Shown here: positions 1 through 8,353 of the stretch, in pieces
How positions within the stretch are numbered: position 1 is the stretch's first letter
How the letters are laid out: every line of letters starts with the position of its first letter
DNA from: Thalassovita autumnalis
GTDB taxonomy: Bacteria; Pseudomonadota; Alphaproteobacteria; Rhodobacterales; Rhodobacteraceae
Assembly (NCBI RefSeq): GCF_001458255.1
Contig: NZ_CYSB01000047.1
Location: 27,679 to 91,678 of the forward strand
Direction: 5' to 3'
DNA length: 64,000 bases
Made by a program: the position numbers and the translations under genes
Notes under the pieces: generated by a model
Told to the model about the DNA's origin: nothing
Seen by the model: the letters and a program-made list of their open reading frames with translations, nothing else
Database searches by the model: none

Positions 1-1044
1 AACCCACCAAAACAATACCGCACGCTGGATGCCCGGCCCAGTGCGGAATCGCTGATCAAACCCGGTGAGCTGGTTGATCTGGTTGAGGTCACGCCGCTGA
101 CCCTGACCGACCGTCGCATCTATAACCAGCTGCTGGAAAATGCCTGGGACGGGATTGATAAGCCGGTCACCCATGTCATTGCCAAATCTGCGCTGCGCGG
201 GTCGCATAATTCCAATGACCGCGTGGGTGAGTCGATTGAGCGGCTGATGTCGGCGATTGTGAAGGTGCAGGTGGAATGGGACGGTGAGCCGGCGATTGAA
301 CGGGTGCAGCTGTTGGGCGGCTCGGTCGAGGGGCTGCGCAAGGATGGGATGCTGGAATATGAGATCCCGGCGCGGCTGCGGCGGATCATTTCCAACTCCA
401 CCATCTTTGCCCGGCTGCAGCGTGAGGTGATGTTTGCGCTCAGCTCCAAATATGCGCTGACGCTTTATGAGATGGTGCAGAAGCGCGGCAATCTGCGCTG
501 GAAATCCTCGGAGAAATTTTCGCTGGAGGCGCTGCGCGGAATCTTGGGCGTCCCAAAAGGTAAGCTTACGTCTTGGTCAAACCTGCGGATGCGGGCGATT
601 GAGCCGGCGGTGGCAGAGGTCTCTGAGCTGAGCGACTATGTCGTCGAAGTCTCACCGGTGAAAACCGGGCGGTCGGTGACCCATGTGGAAATCCGCTGGT
701 GGCGCAAGGATGGTGCTGGTCAGGGGGAGGCGGAGCGCGCGTTGCAATATGCCTCCACCGGGCGGCGTGTCAGGGCGCAGGAACGGGCGGAGAAGGTGGT
801 GTCGCCGGACCCGCAGACGGCCGTGCCACAGGCCCCGGGGTTGAAGCCACGACCGGCCCGGATTGCCGGTGATCCACTTCGCACGGAAACCTATGAAACC
901 GCGCGGCTGCGCCATCCCGGCTATGACATTTACTTCGTGGAAAGCGAATGGCGGGCTTGGGCGGCAGGTAAGGGGGAGGCCAAGGATCCCGATCGCGCGT
1001 TTCTGGCGTTTTTCAAGAAGTTTGCTGAGGCAAACCCGATCTGA
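1..1044 (+). CDS. Plasmid replication initiator, Rep_3/RepA-like (5' partial)
   Basis: The frame is open from the first base and ends with TGA at 1042, so the start lies outside the window; 347 codons are visible. The protein has the layout of Rep_3-type winged-helix initiators: a first domain including the stretch IFARLQREVMFALSSKYALT (about residues 130-150 of the visible part), then KFSLEALRGILGV and a second winged-helix-like part ending in VEIRWW. Such proteins bind repeats at the plasmid origin and open it; in roseobacters a related class is called DnaA-like replicase. The C-terminal 90 residues are low-complexity and proline/arginine rich before a last conserved-looking block (YDIYFVESEWRAW). 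No partition genes are seen, but they could lie upstream of the window. Rep assignment is firm; the exact incompatibility class is not readable. Confidence 0.82.
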   Translation, partial: NPPKQYRTLDARPSAESLIKPGELVDLVEVTPLTLTDRRIYNQLLENAWDGIDKPVTHVIAKSALRGSHNSNDRVGESIERLMSAIVKVQVEWDGEPAIERVQLLGGSVEGLRKDGMLEYEIPARLRRIISNSTIFARLQREVMFALSSKYALTLYEMVQKRGNLRWKSSEKFSLEALRGILGVPKGKLTSWSNLRMRAIEPAVAEVSELSDYVVEVSPVKTGRSVTHVEIRWWRKDGAGQGEAERALQYASTGRRVRAQERAEKVVSPDPQTAVPQAPGLKPRPARIAGDPLRTETYETARLRHPGYDIYFVESEWRAWAAGKGEAKDPDRAFLAFFKKFAEANPI

Positions 1045-1338
1045 CCTTTGGCAATTGCCACTGTGTGATTTTCCCTAAGTCCCTAAAATTGCGTTGAAAT
1101 ACCGGAAATTGCCAATTGGCAATTTTTCGGGGCAGGCCCGGGTTTGGGGCGTTGCCCCCTTGGCCTGTCGGCCAATTCCCCCAGAGTATTTTGGGAACGA
1201 TGAAAGAGCGGGCAGGGGCGCCGGTTGGATTATCAAAAAAGCCCAAGCAGTGCTTCAGGCGCAGGCTCACGGGAAAGATCTTGGATCGTGGCAGGGGGCG
1301 CGGTTCAATGGGGCAACTGTTTTTCAAAGGGTTCCTCC
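1045..1338. repeat. Palindrome cluster downstream of rep (candidate origin or operator region)
   Basis: This 294-base gene-free stretch holds a 12-base perfect palindrome at 1049-1060 (TGGCAATTGCCA), a 20-base perfect palindrome at 1106-1125 (AAATTGCC.. centre AATT), a TTGGCC-4-GGCCAA inverted repeat at 1160-1175 and a tandem CCCTAA pair at 1073-1086. The first two share the core GGCAATT. The segment between them is richer in A+T than the flanking genes. Repeated dyads next to an initiator gene suit a replication origin or rep autoregulation, but true iterons (several direct repeats of about 20 bases) are not seen. Confidence 0.45.
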
Positions 1339-2181
1339 ATGACTGACCGCAGCTATTACGCCCCCAAGGGGGGGCTGCCGCCGCAGACGCAACTGCTGAC
1401 CGACCGGGCAATGTTCACCGATGCCTATGCGGTGATCCCCAAAGGCACCTTCAGCGATATCGTGACCTCTTTCCTGCCGTTCTGGGAGGGTGCACGCTTC
1501 TGGGTGATTGCCCGGCCGATGTCTGGATTTGCTGAGACCTTCAGCCAGTATATCGGCGAGCTGCAGCCGGGGGGCGGATCCACCAAGCCAGAGACGGACG
1601 CCGGTGTTGAGGCGGTGATCTTCGTTGTTGAGGGGGGGCTGCAGCTGACCATTGAAGGTGCGGCGCATCAGCTGGAGGAGGGCGGCTATGCCTTCCTGCC
1701 GCCGGGCTGTGACTGGTCGATCAAGAACACCACTGGGGCCGAGGCGCGGTTCCACTGGATCCGCAAAGCCTATCAGGCGGTGGAGGGCATCGATCTGCCT
1801 GAGGCCTTTGTGACCAACGAAAAAGACATCGCCCCCACGCCGATGCCCGACACTGATGGCGCCTGGGCGACGACGCGGTTTGTGGATCCGGCAGATCTGC
1901 GCCATGACATGCATGTGACCATTGTGACCTTCCAGCCCGGCGGGGTGATCCCCTTTGCCGAGACCCATGTGATGGAACACGGGCTTTATGTGTTGGAGGG
2001 CAAGGCGGTCTATCGTCTGAACAAGGATTGGGTTGAGGTGGAAGCCGGTGATTTCATGTGGCTGCGCGCCTTTTGCCCGCAGGCCTGTTACGCGGGGGGA
2101 CCGGGGCCTTTCCGCTATCTGCTCTATAAGGATGTGAACCGGCATATGCCTTTGGCGCCGGGGGCGTTTCTTATTGTGTGA
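1339..2181 (+). CDS. allE: (S)-ureidoglycine aminohydrolase (bicupin)
   Basis: Deaminates (S)-ureidoglycine to (S)-ureidoglycolate in the late allantoate branch of purine breakdown. The 280-residue protein has the two tandem cupin barrels of the family: residues about 60-135 with the glycine-rich turn GGGSTKPETDAGVEAV, and about 190-265 with the metal-site type motif AETHVMEHGLYVLEG. Start ATG 1339 gives the usual N terminus (YYAPKGGLPPQ, a family signature); an upstream in-frame extension to 1225 was not used because it covers the palindromic spacer and lacks a ribosome site. It lies next to, but convergent with, the other purine genes. It acts in the cytoplasm on the product of allantoate hydrolysis, for which no gene is present here. 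Confidence 0.9.
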   Translation: MTDRSYYAPKGGLPPQTQLLTDRAMFTDAYAVIPKGTFSDIVTSFLPFWEGARFWVIARPMSGFAETFSQYIGELQPGGGSTKPETDAGVEAVIFVVEGGLQLTIEGAAHQLEEGGYAFLPPGCDWSIKNTTGAEARFHWIRKAYQAVEGIDLPEAFVTNEKDIAPTPMPDTDGAWATTRFVDPADLRHDMHVTIVTFQPGGVIPFAETHVMEHGLYVLEGKAVYRLNKDWVEVEAGDFMWLRAFCPQACYAGGPGPFRYLLYKDVNRHMPLAPGAFLIV

Positions 2182-2192
2182 GACTGATTGGT

Positions 2193-2210
2193 CGGGGGCC
2201 GCAGCCCCCG
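2193..2210. terminator. GC hairpin between convergent allE and purine permease
   Basis: CGGGGGC at 2193-2199 pairs with GCCCCCG at 2204-2210 over a 4-base loop, followed by a short T-rich stretch. It sits in the 34-base gap between two convergent genes, so it may end both transcripts. The T run is weak. Confidence 0.5.
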
Positions 2211-2215
2211 TTTCC

Positions 2216-3544
2216 TTAGTCTTCTTCCGGCAGAACCAGGTTCAGCACGATGGCGCAGAGCGCGGTGGGGGCAACGGCCGAGGTCATCAGCGTTTTCACC
2301 ACACCGGGCAGATACTGCACCGCAGTGGGCACCAGGTTCAGACCCAGACCTGCCGCCAGCGAGATCGCGATGATCACCATGTTGCGGCGGTTCATCTTGA
2401 CCTCGGTCAGGACGTTCAGGCCCGCCGAGGCGACCATGCCGAACATCACGATCACACCACCACCCAGAACCGGCAGCGGCATGGAGGCGATGACGGCGCC
2501 GATTTTCGGCAGCAGACCACAGATGATCATGATCAGACCTGCGATGGTCACGACGTGGCGGCTCATGATGCCGGTCATGCCGACGATGCCGACGTTCTGG
2601 CTGAACGAGGTGTTTGGCAGACCGCCGAAGACACCGGCCACGGCAGTGCCCAGACCGTCCGCATAGGTCGCGCCCTGGATTTCCGCATCGGTGGCGTCAC
2701 GACCGGCACCGGCTTTGGCGGTGGCCGAGGCGTCGCCGACGGTTTCGATGGCCGAAACGATGGAGACCAGAGTCACCGCGATCACCGCGCCGAGGCTGAA
2801 CTCAAAGCCGTAGGGCAGGGGTTTGATGCTGGTGATCCAGGAGGCTTTCGACACTGCGCCGAAGTTCACCATGCCCATCATGATGGCTACGATGTAACCG
2901 GCGATCAGGCCGATCAGGATGGCGGCGTTGGACAGCATGCCTTTGGTGAAGAATTTGACACCCAGAGCAACGATCACAACGGTCAGAGCCACCGACCAGT
3001 GCATCAGCGAGCCGAAGCTTTCTGCCTCCATCTGGAATTTGGCGGCGCCACCGGCGGCGTATTTGATCGCAACGGGGATCAGGTAGAGGCCGATTGCCAG
3101 GATCACCAGACCGGTGACCAGCGGCGGGAACAGCCAGCGCAGTTTGCCGATAAACGCACCAAGGGCGAAGTGGATCGCACCGCCGATGATACAGGCGGTC
3201 AGCGCCACGCCGAGGCCCTGGGTGGCGGCAACACCGGCCAGAACGCCAACAAAGGCAAAGCTGGTGCCCTGCATGATCGGCAGGCGGGCGCCCACGGGGC
3301 CGATGCCGACGGTTTGGAACAGGGTGGCGATGCCGGCAAACAGCATGGCCATCTGGATCAGGTAGATCTGTTCAACGCTGCCAAAGGCCAGACCGGCGGC
3401 ACCGGCAACGATGATGGAGGGCGTCACGTTGGAGGCAAACATTGCCAGAACGTGCTGCAGCCCCAGGGGCACGGCCTGTGCCAGGGGCGGGGTTACATTC
3501 GGATCGCTGAACTGCGTTCCGGTGGTGGTATCAGCCATATTCAC
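2216..3544 (-). CDS. NCS2-family purine (xanthine/urate) permease
   Basis: Inner-membrane proton symporter of the nucleobase-ascorbate (NCS2/UraA) family, 442 residues with about 14 hydrophobic segments. The family marks are present: the TM1 glutamine-histidine pair in LGLQHVLAMFASN (about residues 26-38) and the signature QNVGIVGMTG (about residues 325-334), preceded by NTSF. The QN-x-G signature form fits xanthine/urate members better than uracil ones, and the position inside a urate catabolic cluster points to urate or xanthine uptake; substrate is inference. It lies upstream of allA on the minus strand with a 55-base gap and probably feeds the PuuD route. Confidence 0.85.
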   Translation of the reverse strand: MNMADTTTGTQFSDPNVTPPLAQAVPLGLQHVLAMFASNVTPSIIVAGAAGLAFGSVEQIYLIQMAMLFAGIATLFQTVGIGPVGARLPIMQGTSFAFVGVLAGVAATQGLGVALTACIIGGAIHFALGAFIGKLRWLFPPLVTGLVILAIGLYLIPVAIKYAAGGAAKFQMEAESFGSLMHWSVALTVVIVALGVKFFTKGMLSNAAILIGLIAGYIVAIMMGMVNFGAVSKASWITSIKPLPYGFEFSLGAVIAVTLVSIVSAIETVGDASATAKAGAGRDATDAEIQGATYADGLGTAVAGVFGGLPNTSFSQNVGIVGMTGIMSRHVVTIAGLIMIICGLLPKIGAVIASMPLPVLGGGVIVMFGMVASAGLNVLTEVKMNRRNMVIIAISLAAGLGLNLVPTAVQYLPGVVKTLMTSAVAPTALCAIVLNLVLPEED

Positions 3545-3599
3545 TATCTCCCTAGTTGGCTTTTGGCCGCCCCGATCTGCTGCCGGGTTGGGCCGGTGG

Positions 3600-4085
3600 T
3601 TACTGGTCTAAGATGTCATACGGATCCTCGAGCCAGTGTTCTTCAAGGTTTGGCAAATCGCTGATGTGGTCAACAACCACGTAGCGACCGGGCGCCCCGA
3701 GGGGTGCCAGTACACCGTGCCAAACATTGCGGTGTATATTGATCGATTGGCCCGGCTGGCTGAGGAAGACCTCAGGCGTGCCGGGTTTGCCATCTGCATC
3801 GGGCGCGACGCTGACGATCATCGGCACGTTGTCGAGCGGGATGAAGGCCTGCGAGCCGAGCGGGTGACGCTCCATCAGGTCCAGCCTGTAGGGCAGGGCG
3901 CGGGCCTTGGCGTCAAACAGGCTTATGCCGGTGCGGCCTGGGCCTGAATCAACCAGCGCGAGATCATGATGGCGACCACACATTCCTTGATTGATGATCT
4001 TGTCAGGCGCGCCGCTGCATTCGATGACATCGCCATAGGGGGCGAAGGCCTCAGCAGTGAGGGGCCGGAGGGTCAGCGTTGTCAC
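3600..4085 (-). CDS. allA: Ureidoglycolate lyase
   Basis: Splits (S)-ureidoglycolate into glyoxylate and urea, the last step of the ureide pathway. The 161-residue length and cupin-like sequence are typical of AllA: N-terminal TLRPLTAEAFAPYGDVIE, the central SQAFIPL and the C-terminal block NIHRNVWHGVLAPLG with the presumed active-site histidines. The start is GTG at 4085, overlapping the TGA of the upstream allantoinase fusion by four bases (GTGA), so the two are translationally coupled. Together with allE it defines the lower pathway. Confidence 0.9.
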   Translation of the reverse strand: MTTLTLRPLTAEAFAPYGDVIECSGAPDKIINQGMCGRHHDLALVDSGPGRTGISLFDAKARALPYRLDLMERHPLGSQAFIPLDNVPMIVSVAPDADGKPGTPEVFLSQPGQSINIHRNVWHGVLAPLGAPGRYVVVDHISDLPNLEEHWLEDPYDILDQ

Positions 4086-5497
4086 GGCAACAGATCCCCC
4101 AGACGGAATTCCGCGATGCGTTCGACCTGTTTGCAGGCCTCTTCAAACTCGACCTCAGTGCTGTGGTCGATGCGGCGGTGGAAGTTCGCCATGATCGAGG
4201 CCTTATCGTGATCGCGCACGGCGATGATGAAGGGGAACCCGTGTTTGGCAACGTAGGCGTCGTTAAGAGAGGTAAAGGTTGCCCGTTCCTCATCCGTCAA
4301 CATGTCGAGCCCTGCAGAGGATTGCTCGGATGTGCTTTCGGCGGTCAGACGACCAGCGGCGGCCAGTTTGCCGGCCAGATCGGGGTGGGCGGTCAGCACG
4401 TCGTGGCGTTCCTGATAGCTGGCGGTGCGGAAGATGCGGCAGAGCGCATTGTGCACACCGGCGGCGCAGTCATGGGCTTGGCCCAGTTCCAGGCCGTGGG
4501 CGCGTTCGGCGATCCAGGGCGAATGTTCGAAGATTGACCCGTAAAGTTCCACGAAACGCTCTTGCGACATTTCAGAGGGGCGTTCAAACCGCTGATGCGG
4601 ATGGGTTTTCTGCCAGTGCTCGGCAATCTCCAACCGGGTGGGGGTCCAAACGCCGTCAAAGCCGGCGATATAATCCAGGAACCGCTTCAGCCCGGCGATT
4701 TTGCCCGGACGGCCGATCAGGCGGCAGTGCAGGCCGATCGACATCATCTTAGGCGCGCCATCACTGCCCTCGGCATAGAGCGTGTCAAAGCTATCTTTCA
4801 GATATTGATAGAAATCTTCGCCTGTGACCCAGCCCGGCGCGGTGGCAAAGCGCATGTCGTTGGCTTCCAGCGTGTAGGGGATGATCAGCTGATTCTGCTC
4901 GCCCAGCTCCACCCAATGAGGCAGGTCGTCATCATAGGTGTCGCTGATGTAATCAAACTGCCCGGTTTCTGCCACCAGACGCACAGTATTTGAGCTGCAG
5001 CGCCCGGTGTACCAGCCGCGGGGGGGCTCACCAACGACCTCAGTGTGCAGGCGAATGGCTTCTGCAATTGCAGCGCGCTCTTCCTCGGCGGGCATGTCTT
5101 TGTGTTCGACCCACTTCAACCCGTGCGAGGCAATTTCCCAGCCTGCCGACTTCATCGCGGCCACCTGTTCGGGGTTGCGGGCCAGCGCTGAGGCGACGCC
5201 GTAAATGGTGACCGGGATGTTCAGACCGGTAAACAGCTTGTGCAACCGCCAGAAGCCAGCGCGTGCGCCATATTCGTAGATCGACTCTATATTCCAATGG
5301 CGTTGACCGGGCCATTGCGCGGCACCTGGGATGTCTGACAGAAACGCCTCAGACGCGGCATCCCCATGCAACAGGCAATTTTCCCCGCCTTCTTCGTAGT
5401 TTAGCACGAATTGCACAGCAACTTTGGCGCCGCCGGGCCATTGGGCATCGGGGGCATTGGGGCCATAGCCACGCATGTCGCGGGGGTAGCGGGTCAT
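4082..5497 (-). CDS. puuE: Fused allantoinase (PuuE type) - OHCU decarboxylase
   Basis: Two enzymes of urate breakdown in one 471-residue chain. Residues 1 to about 300 are a polysaccharide-deacetylase-fold, metal-independent allantoinase (MTRYPRDMRGYGPN, NYEEGGE, WYTGRCSSNTVRL are family blocks). Residues about 315-471 match 2-oxo-4-hydroxy-4-carboxy-5-ureidoimidazoline decarboxylase, with HSPWIAERA near its start and HGFPFIIAVRDH near its end. The second domain would make S-allantoin from OHCU and the first opens it to allantoate, so sequential steps are joined. ATG 5497 was chosen because AGGAGAT lies 5-10 bases upstream; a longer frame to 5560 has no such site. Gene order and the GTGA overlap with allA indicate one operon. 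Confidence 0.9.
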   Translation of the reverse strand: MTRYPRDMRGYGPNAPDAQWPGGAKVAVQFVLNYEEGGENCLLHGDAASEAFLSDIPGAAQWPGQRHWNIESIYEYGARAGFWRLHKLFTGLNIPVTIYGVASALARNPEQVAAMKSAGWEIASHGLKWVEHKDMPAEEERAAIAEAIRLHTEVVGEPPRGWYTGRCSSNTVRLVAETGQFDYISDTYDDDLPHWVELGEQNQLIIPYTLEANDMRFATAPGWVTGEDFYQYLKDSFDTLYAEGSDGAPKMMSIGLHCRLIGRPGKIAGLKRFLDYIAGFDGVWTPTRLEIAEHWQKTHPHQRFERPSEMSQERFVELYGSIFEHSPWIAERAHGLELGQAHDCAAGVHNALCRIFRTASYQERHDVLTAHPDLAGKLAAAGRLTAESTSEQSSAGLDMLTDEERATFTSLNDAYVAKHGFPFIIAVRDHDKASIMANFHRRIDHSTEVEFEEACKQVERIAEFRLGDLLP

Positions 5498-5660
5498 GAG
5501 GGATCTCCTGATTATTTTGGAAACCTTTATAAAACGCCGTTCTGGCAAAGACTTTCTCAAATATTTTGAAACAGTTGTTTGGGCATTTGTTGTGTTGCAG
5601 ACAGGTCAAAAGCCGCAAAATAGGCGCAACAGGTAAATTTGCCCGAAAAGGAGGCTGACC
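5498..5660. promoter_or_regulatory. Divergent intergenic region of the purine genes
   Basis: This A+T-rich 163-base gap separates the minus-strand allantoinase operon from the plus-strand uraH-puuD genes and must hold both promoters. AAGGAGG at 5648-5654 is a near-ideal ribosome site for uraH. No clear operator dyad was recognised. Confidence 0.4.
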
Positions 5661-6014
5661 ATGGCTGGCTATCTGACGACTCACGTGCTGGACACCGCAC
5701 GCGGCTGCCCGGCGGAGGGGCTGAAGATCGATCTCTATCGCATCAACGGTGAGACCCGCACACATATCCGCACCCTGGCCACCAATGATGATGGCCGGAC
5801 AGACGAACAGATTCTGCCTGCCGCAGAGTTTGAAATTGGCACCTATGAGCTGGTGTTTCATGCCGGCGCTTATCTGGATGCCTGTGGCACCCCGCCGGAA
5901 GAGCCGCGGTTCGTGGATGTTGTTCCGATCCGGTTCGGCATGTCGGAACCGGCGCATTACCATGTGCCGCTGCTTTTGAGCCCGTTTGGCTATTCGACCT
6001 ATCGCGGGTCATAA
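5661..6014 (+). CDS. uraH: 5-hydroxyisourate hydrolase (transthyretin-like)
   Basis: Hydrolyses 5-hydroxyisourate, the product of urate oxidation, to OHCU. The 117-residue protein carries both family ends: N-terminal [15 protein letters not shown] and the C-terminal tetrapeptide YRGS that builds the active site; the internal [14 protein letters not shown] is also conserved. No signal peptide is present, so it is cytoplasmic. The start ATG 5661 has a strong AAGGAGG site. It stands between urate oxidase PuuD downstream and the OHCU decarboxylase fusion across the divergent promoter, giving a continuous urate-to-allantoate route. Confidence 0.95.
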   Translation: MAGYLTTHVLDTARGCPAEGLKIDLYRINGETRTHIRTLATNDDGRTDEQILPAAEFEIGTYELVFHAGAYLDACGTPPEEPRFVDVVPIRFGMSEPAHYHVPLLLSPFGYSTYRGS

Positions 6015-6168
6015 TCGGCCCAAGTCAGGCCGCCCCGGTGATCGTTTGGACTGGAGAAATTCAGGGCTGGTGATTGTCAGGGGAAATTTGAAACTGCTTG
6101 GGAATATCAAAAGTACCCAAGGGAATTGGGGTCGGGTAGCCTGATCTCAATCTTTCAGGGAGTAAGAC

Positions 6169-7404
6169 ATGCAAGATCTCGCGATCATGTGGGACTGGAT
6201 CGGCTTTGCGGTGCGTTGGCTTCACGTCATCACCGCCATGGCCTGGATCGGGTCATCCTTCTATTTCATCGCGCTGGACCTCGGTCTGCGCAAACACCCC
6301 AACCTGCCCGTTGGCGCCCATGGCGAAGAGTGGCAGGTGCATGGCGGTGGCTTTTACCACATCCAGAAATACTTGGTGGCGCCGGAAAACATGCCGGATC
6401 ACCTGATCTGGTTCAAATGGGAAAGCTACACCACCTGGCTGAGCGGCGCGGCGCTGTTGATGGTGGTCTATTGGGTCGGCGGTGAGCTGTATCTGATCGA
6501 TGCCGGCAAGGCGGATCTGGCGCTGTGGCAGGGTATTCTGATTTCGGCCGGGTCGCTGACGCTGGGTTGGCTGATCTATGATTTCCTGTGTAAATCGCCC
6601 TTGGGCAACACGCCAACACTGCTGATGTTGCTGTTGTTTTGCATGCTGGTGGTGATGGGCTGGGGCTATAATCAGATTTTCACCGGCCGCGCGACCATGC
6701 TGCATCTGGGGGCGTTTACCGCCACCATCATGACGGCCAATGTGTTCTTCATCATCATGCCGAACCAGCGCATCGTGGTGAAAGATCTGCAGGAAGGCCG
6801 CACGCCGGATGCCAAATACGGCAAGATCGCCAAGCTGCGGTCGACCCATAACAACTATCTGACGCTGCCGGTTGTTTTCCTGATGCTGTCCAACCACTAC
6901 CCGCTGGCCTTTGCCACCGAGTATAACTGGATCATCGCATCGCTGATTTTCCTGATGGGCGTCACCATCCGCCACTTCTTCAACACCTCCCATGCGGGGG
7001 GCGGGTACAAGTGGTGGACCTGGTTGGTGACGGCCATTCTGTTCATCGGGGTGATGTGGCTGTCGACCGCACCCCTGATGCAGGACACATACGAAGAGTC
7101 GGAGGCGCGCGTGCTCAGCGCCTCCGAGCTTAAATTTGCGGAAGCCACCCATTTTGAGGATGTGATGAATGTGGTGCCGGGCCGCTGCGCCATGTGCCAC
7201 GCCCGCGAACCCTATTATGACGGCATTGCCCGTGCGCCCAAAGGCGTCCTGCTGGAGACCGAAGCCGATGTGGCCGCGGCTGCCAGCCAGATCTACCTGC
7301 AGGCCGGCGTGAGCCACGCCATGCCCCCGGCCAATGTGACCTATATGGAGCCGGAAGAACGCAAGCTGATCATTCAATGGTTCCGCGAGGCGACGCAGGG
7401 CTGA
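6169..7404 (+). CDS. puuD: Membrane urate oxidase/hydroxylase PuuD with cytochrome c domain
   Basis: Oxidises urate to 5-hydroxyisourate and passes electrons to the respiratory chain instead of oxygen-to-peroxide chemistry. The 411-residue protein has about eight membrane segments (urate-oxidase N domain, from WIGFAVRWLHVITAMAWIGSSF onward) and a periplasmic C-terminal cytochrome c domain with one heme motif, C340-A-M-C343-H344; the later methionine-containing stretch HAMPPANVTYMEPEE may supply the sixth ligand. The start ATG 6169 follows GGGAG. A 154-base gap from uraH contains a small CTTGGG/CCCAAG inverted repeat at 6097-6121. It replaces a soluble uricase in this cluster. Confidence 0.92.
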   Translation: MQDLAIMWDWIGFAVRWLHVITAMAWIGSSFYFIALDLGLRKHPNLPVGAHGEEWQVHGGGFYHIQKYLVAPENMPDHLIWFKWESYTTWLSGAALLMVVYWVGGELYLIDAGKADLALWQGILISAGSLTLGWLIYDFLCKSPLGNTPTLLMLLLFCMLVVMGWGYNQIFTGRATMLHLGAFTATIMTANVFFIIMPNQRIVVKDLQEGRTPDAKYGKIAKLRSTHNNYLTLPVVFLMLSNHYPLAFATEYNWIIASLIFLMGVTIRHFFNTSHAGGGYKWWTWLVTAILFIGVMWLSTAPLMQDTYEESEARVLSASELKFAEATHFEDVMNVVPGRCAMCHAREPYYDGIARAPKGVLLETEADVAAAASQIYLQAGVSHAMPPANVTYMEPEERKLIIQWFREATQG

Positions 7405-7434
7405 TTTGCCGTTCCAGACTGCGCTGTAGAAAAG

Positions 7435-7470
7435 GCCGGTTCGCGCGAGCGAGCTGGCTTCTGGTTTTTT
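7435..7470 (+). terminator. Terminator after puuD
   Basis: GCCGGTTCGC (7435-7444) pairs with GCGAGCTGGC (7449-7458) with two G-U pairs over a GCGA loop, and six Ts follow at 7465-7470. It sits 30 bases after the puuD stop, before the convergent gntR gene. Confidence 0.75.
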
Positions 7471-7523
7471 GGAACATTGAAAAGGGGGCTGTTGTGGCTC
7501 CAACGGGCGGGTTAGAGCCTGTT

Positions 7524-8183
7524 TCAGCGGCTTTTCATATGTTCTGCGAGGGAGGCTTTGGCGCCTTCGATATGGGCCAGGGTCAGGGCGGCGGCGCGCT
7601 CGGCGTCGCCTTTTTCGCAGGCTTCCAGAATGGCCAGGTGTTCGATGTTGGCGCGTTCCATGCCGTCTGACAGCACCAGCTGGGCGCGCAGGTAGCGGTC
7701 AATCCGGTCCATGGCATTGTCCACCACCGAGATGTGGTAGGGCAGGGCGCAGGCAGAGTAGAGCGCGCCGTGGAATTTGCGGTTCAGATCGCCCCAGTCC
7801 ATCGGGTTTGGGGAGGCGGCAAAGTCTTCGCAATAGGCGCGGGCCTCGGCCAGCAGGGTTGGCGACATCTGCGGCACCGCGCGGCGAATGACTTCGCATT
7901 CGACCAGGGCGCGGAAATCAAACACCTCGGAGGCCTCTTCCAGGGACAGGCCGGCGACAACGGCGCCTTTGTAGCGCTGGGATTTCACCAGGCCTTGTTC
8001 TTCGAGCCGCGAAATCGCTTCGCGGACCGGGATCCGCGAGGTGTTGAACATCCGCGCGATTTCATCCTGACGCAGCGGTTCGCCATCCTGCAGTTCGCCC
8101 TCAATGATCGCTTTGCGCAGCGCTTCAAAGACGATGGTAGCCGCAGATGCGGTGCGGGAAATATCGACAGATTTCAGTTTCAA
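7524..8183 (-). CDS. GntR-family (FadR/FCD) regulator of the hydroxyproline island
   Basis: Transcription factor of 219 residues: winged helix at about 10-75 (EALRKAIIEGELQDGEPLRQDEIARMFNTSRIPVREAISRLEEQGLV, the GntR signature, here cited in parts only) and an all-helical FCD effector domain at about 85-210 with DFRALVECEVIRRAV. FCD regulators usually bind carboxylic or amino acid ligands. It is divergent from an amino acid importer and hydroxyproline genes, so control of these by hydroxyproline or a catabolite is the likely role; members beside such clusters have been called HypR/LhpR-like. A matching palindromic site lies in the shared upstream gap. Confidence 0.85.
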   Translation of the reverse strand: MKLKSVDISRTASAATIVFEALRKAIIEGELQDGEPLRQDEIARMFNTSRIPVREAISRLEEQGLVKSQRYKGAVVAGLSLEEASEVFDFRALVECEVIRRAVPQMSPTLLAEARAYCEDFAASPNPMDWGDLNRKFHGALYSACALPYHISVVDNAMDRIDRYLRAQLVLSDGMERANIEHLAILEACEKGDAERAAALTLAHIEGAKASLAEHMKSR

Positions 8184-8277
8184 GGCTCACCTCCGTTCTG
8201 ACGCAACCTAATGGACAACAAGGAAAAATAGAACCGGGCTTTTACCGGATTTTCCGCAGTTGAATTTTTTATATTGA

Positions 8278-8293
8278 ATATTGGATCCAATAT
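8278..8293. promoter_or_regulatory. 16-base palindrome, probable GntR operator
   Basis: A perfect 16-base palindrome with core TTGGATCCAA lies between the divergent gntR and ABC importer genes, 61 bases before the importer start. The form TTG-n4-CAA with flanking A+T is typical of FadR/FCD operators. A near copy, TTGGATACAA, occurs at 19663-19672 before the peptide importer. Confidence 0.65.
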
Positions 8294-8353
8294 CCAGTAG
8301 GACTCTCGCCAACGGCTCGCAGGGGAGTGAGTCGGCTCAACAGGAGGAAGACC

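Noticed and set aside
2174..3664. A 496-residue plus-strand frame opposite the purine permease
   Set aside because: It is rich in H, D, G and Q with no domain, mirrors the permease gene codon pattern and spans the allE-permease terminator hairpin; a shadow frame in high-GC DNA. Many other long antisense frames were dropped for the same reason.
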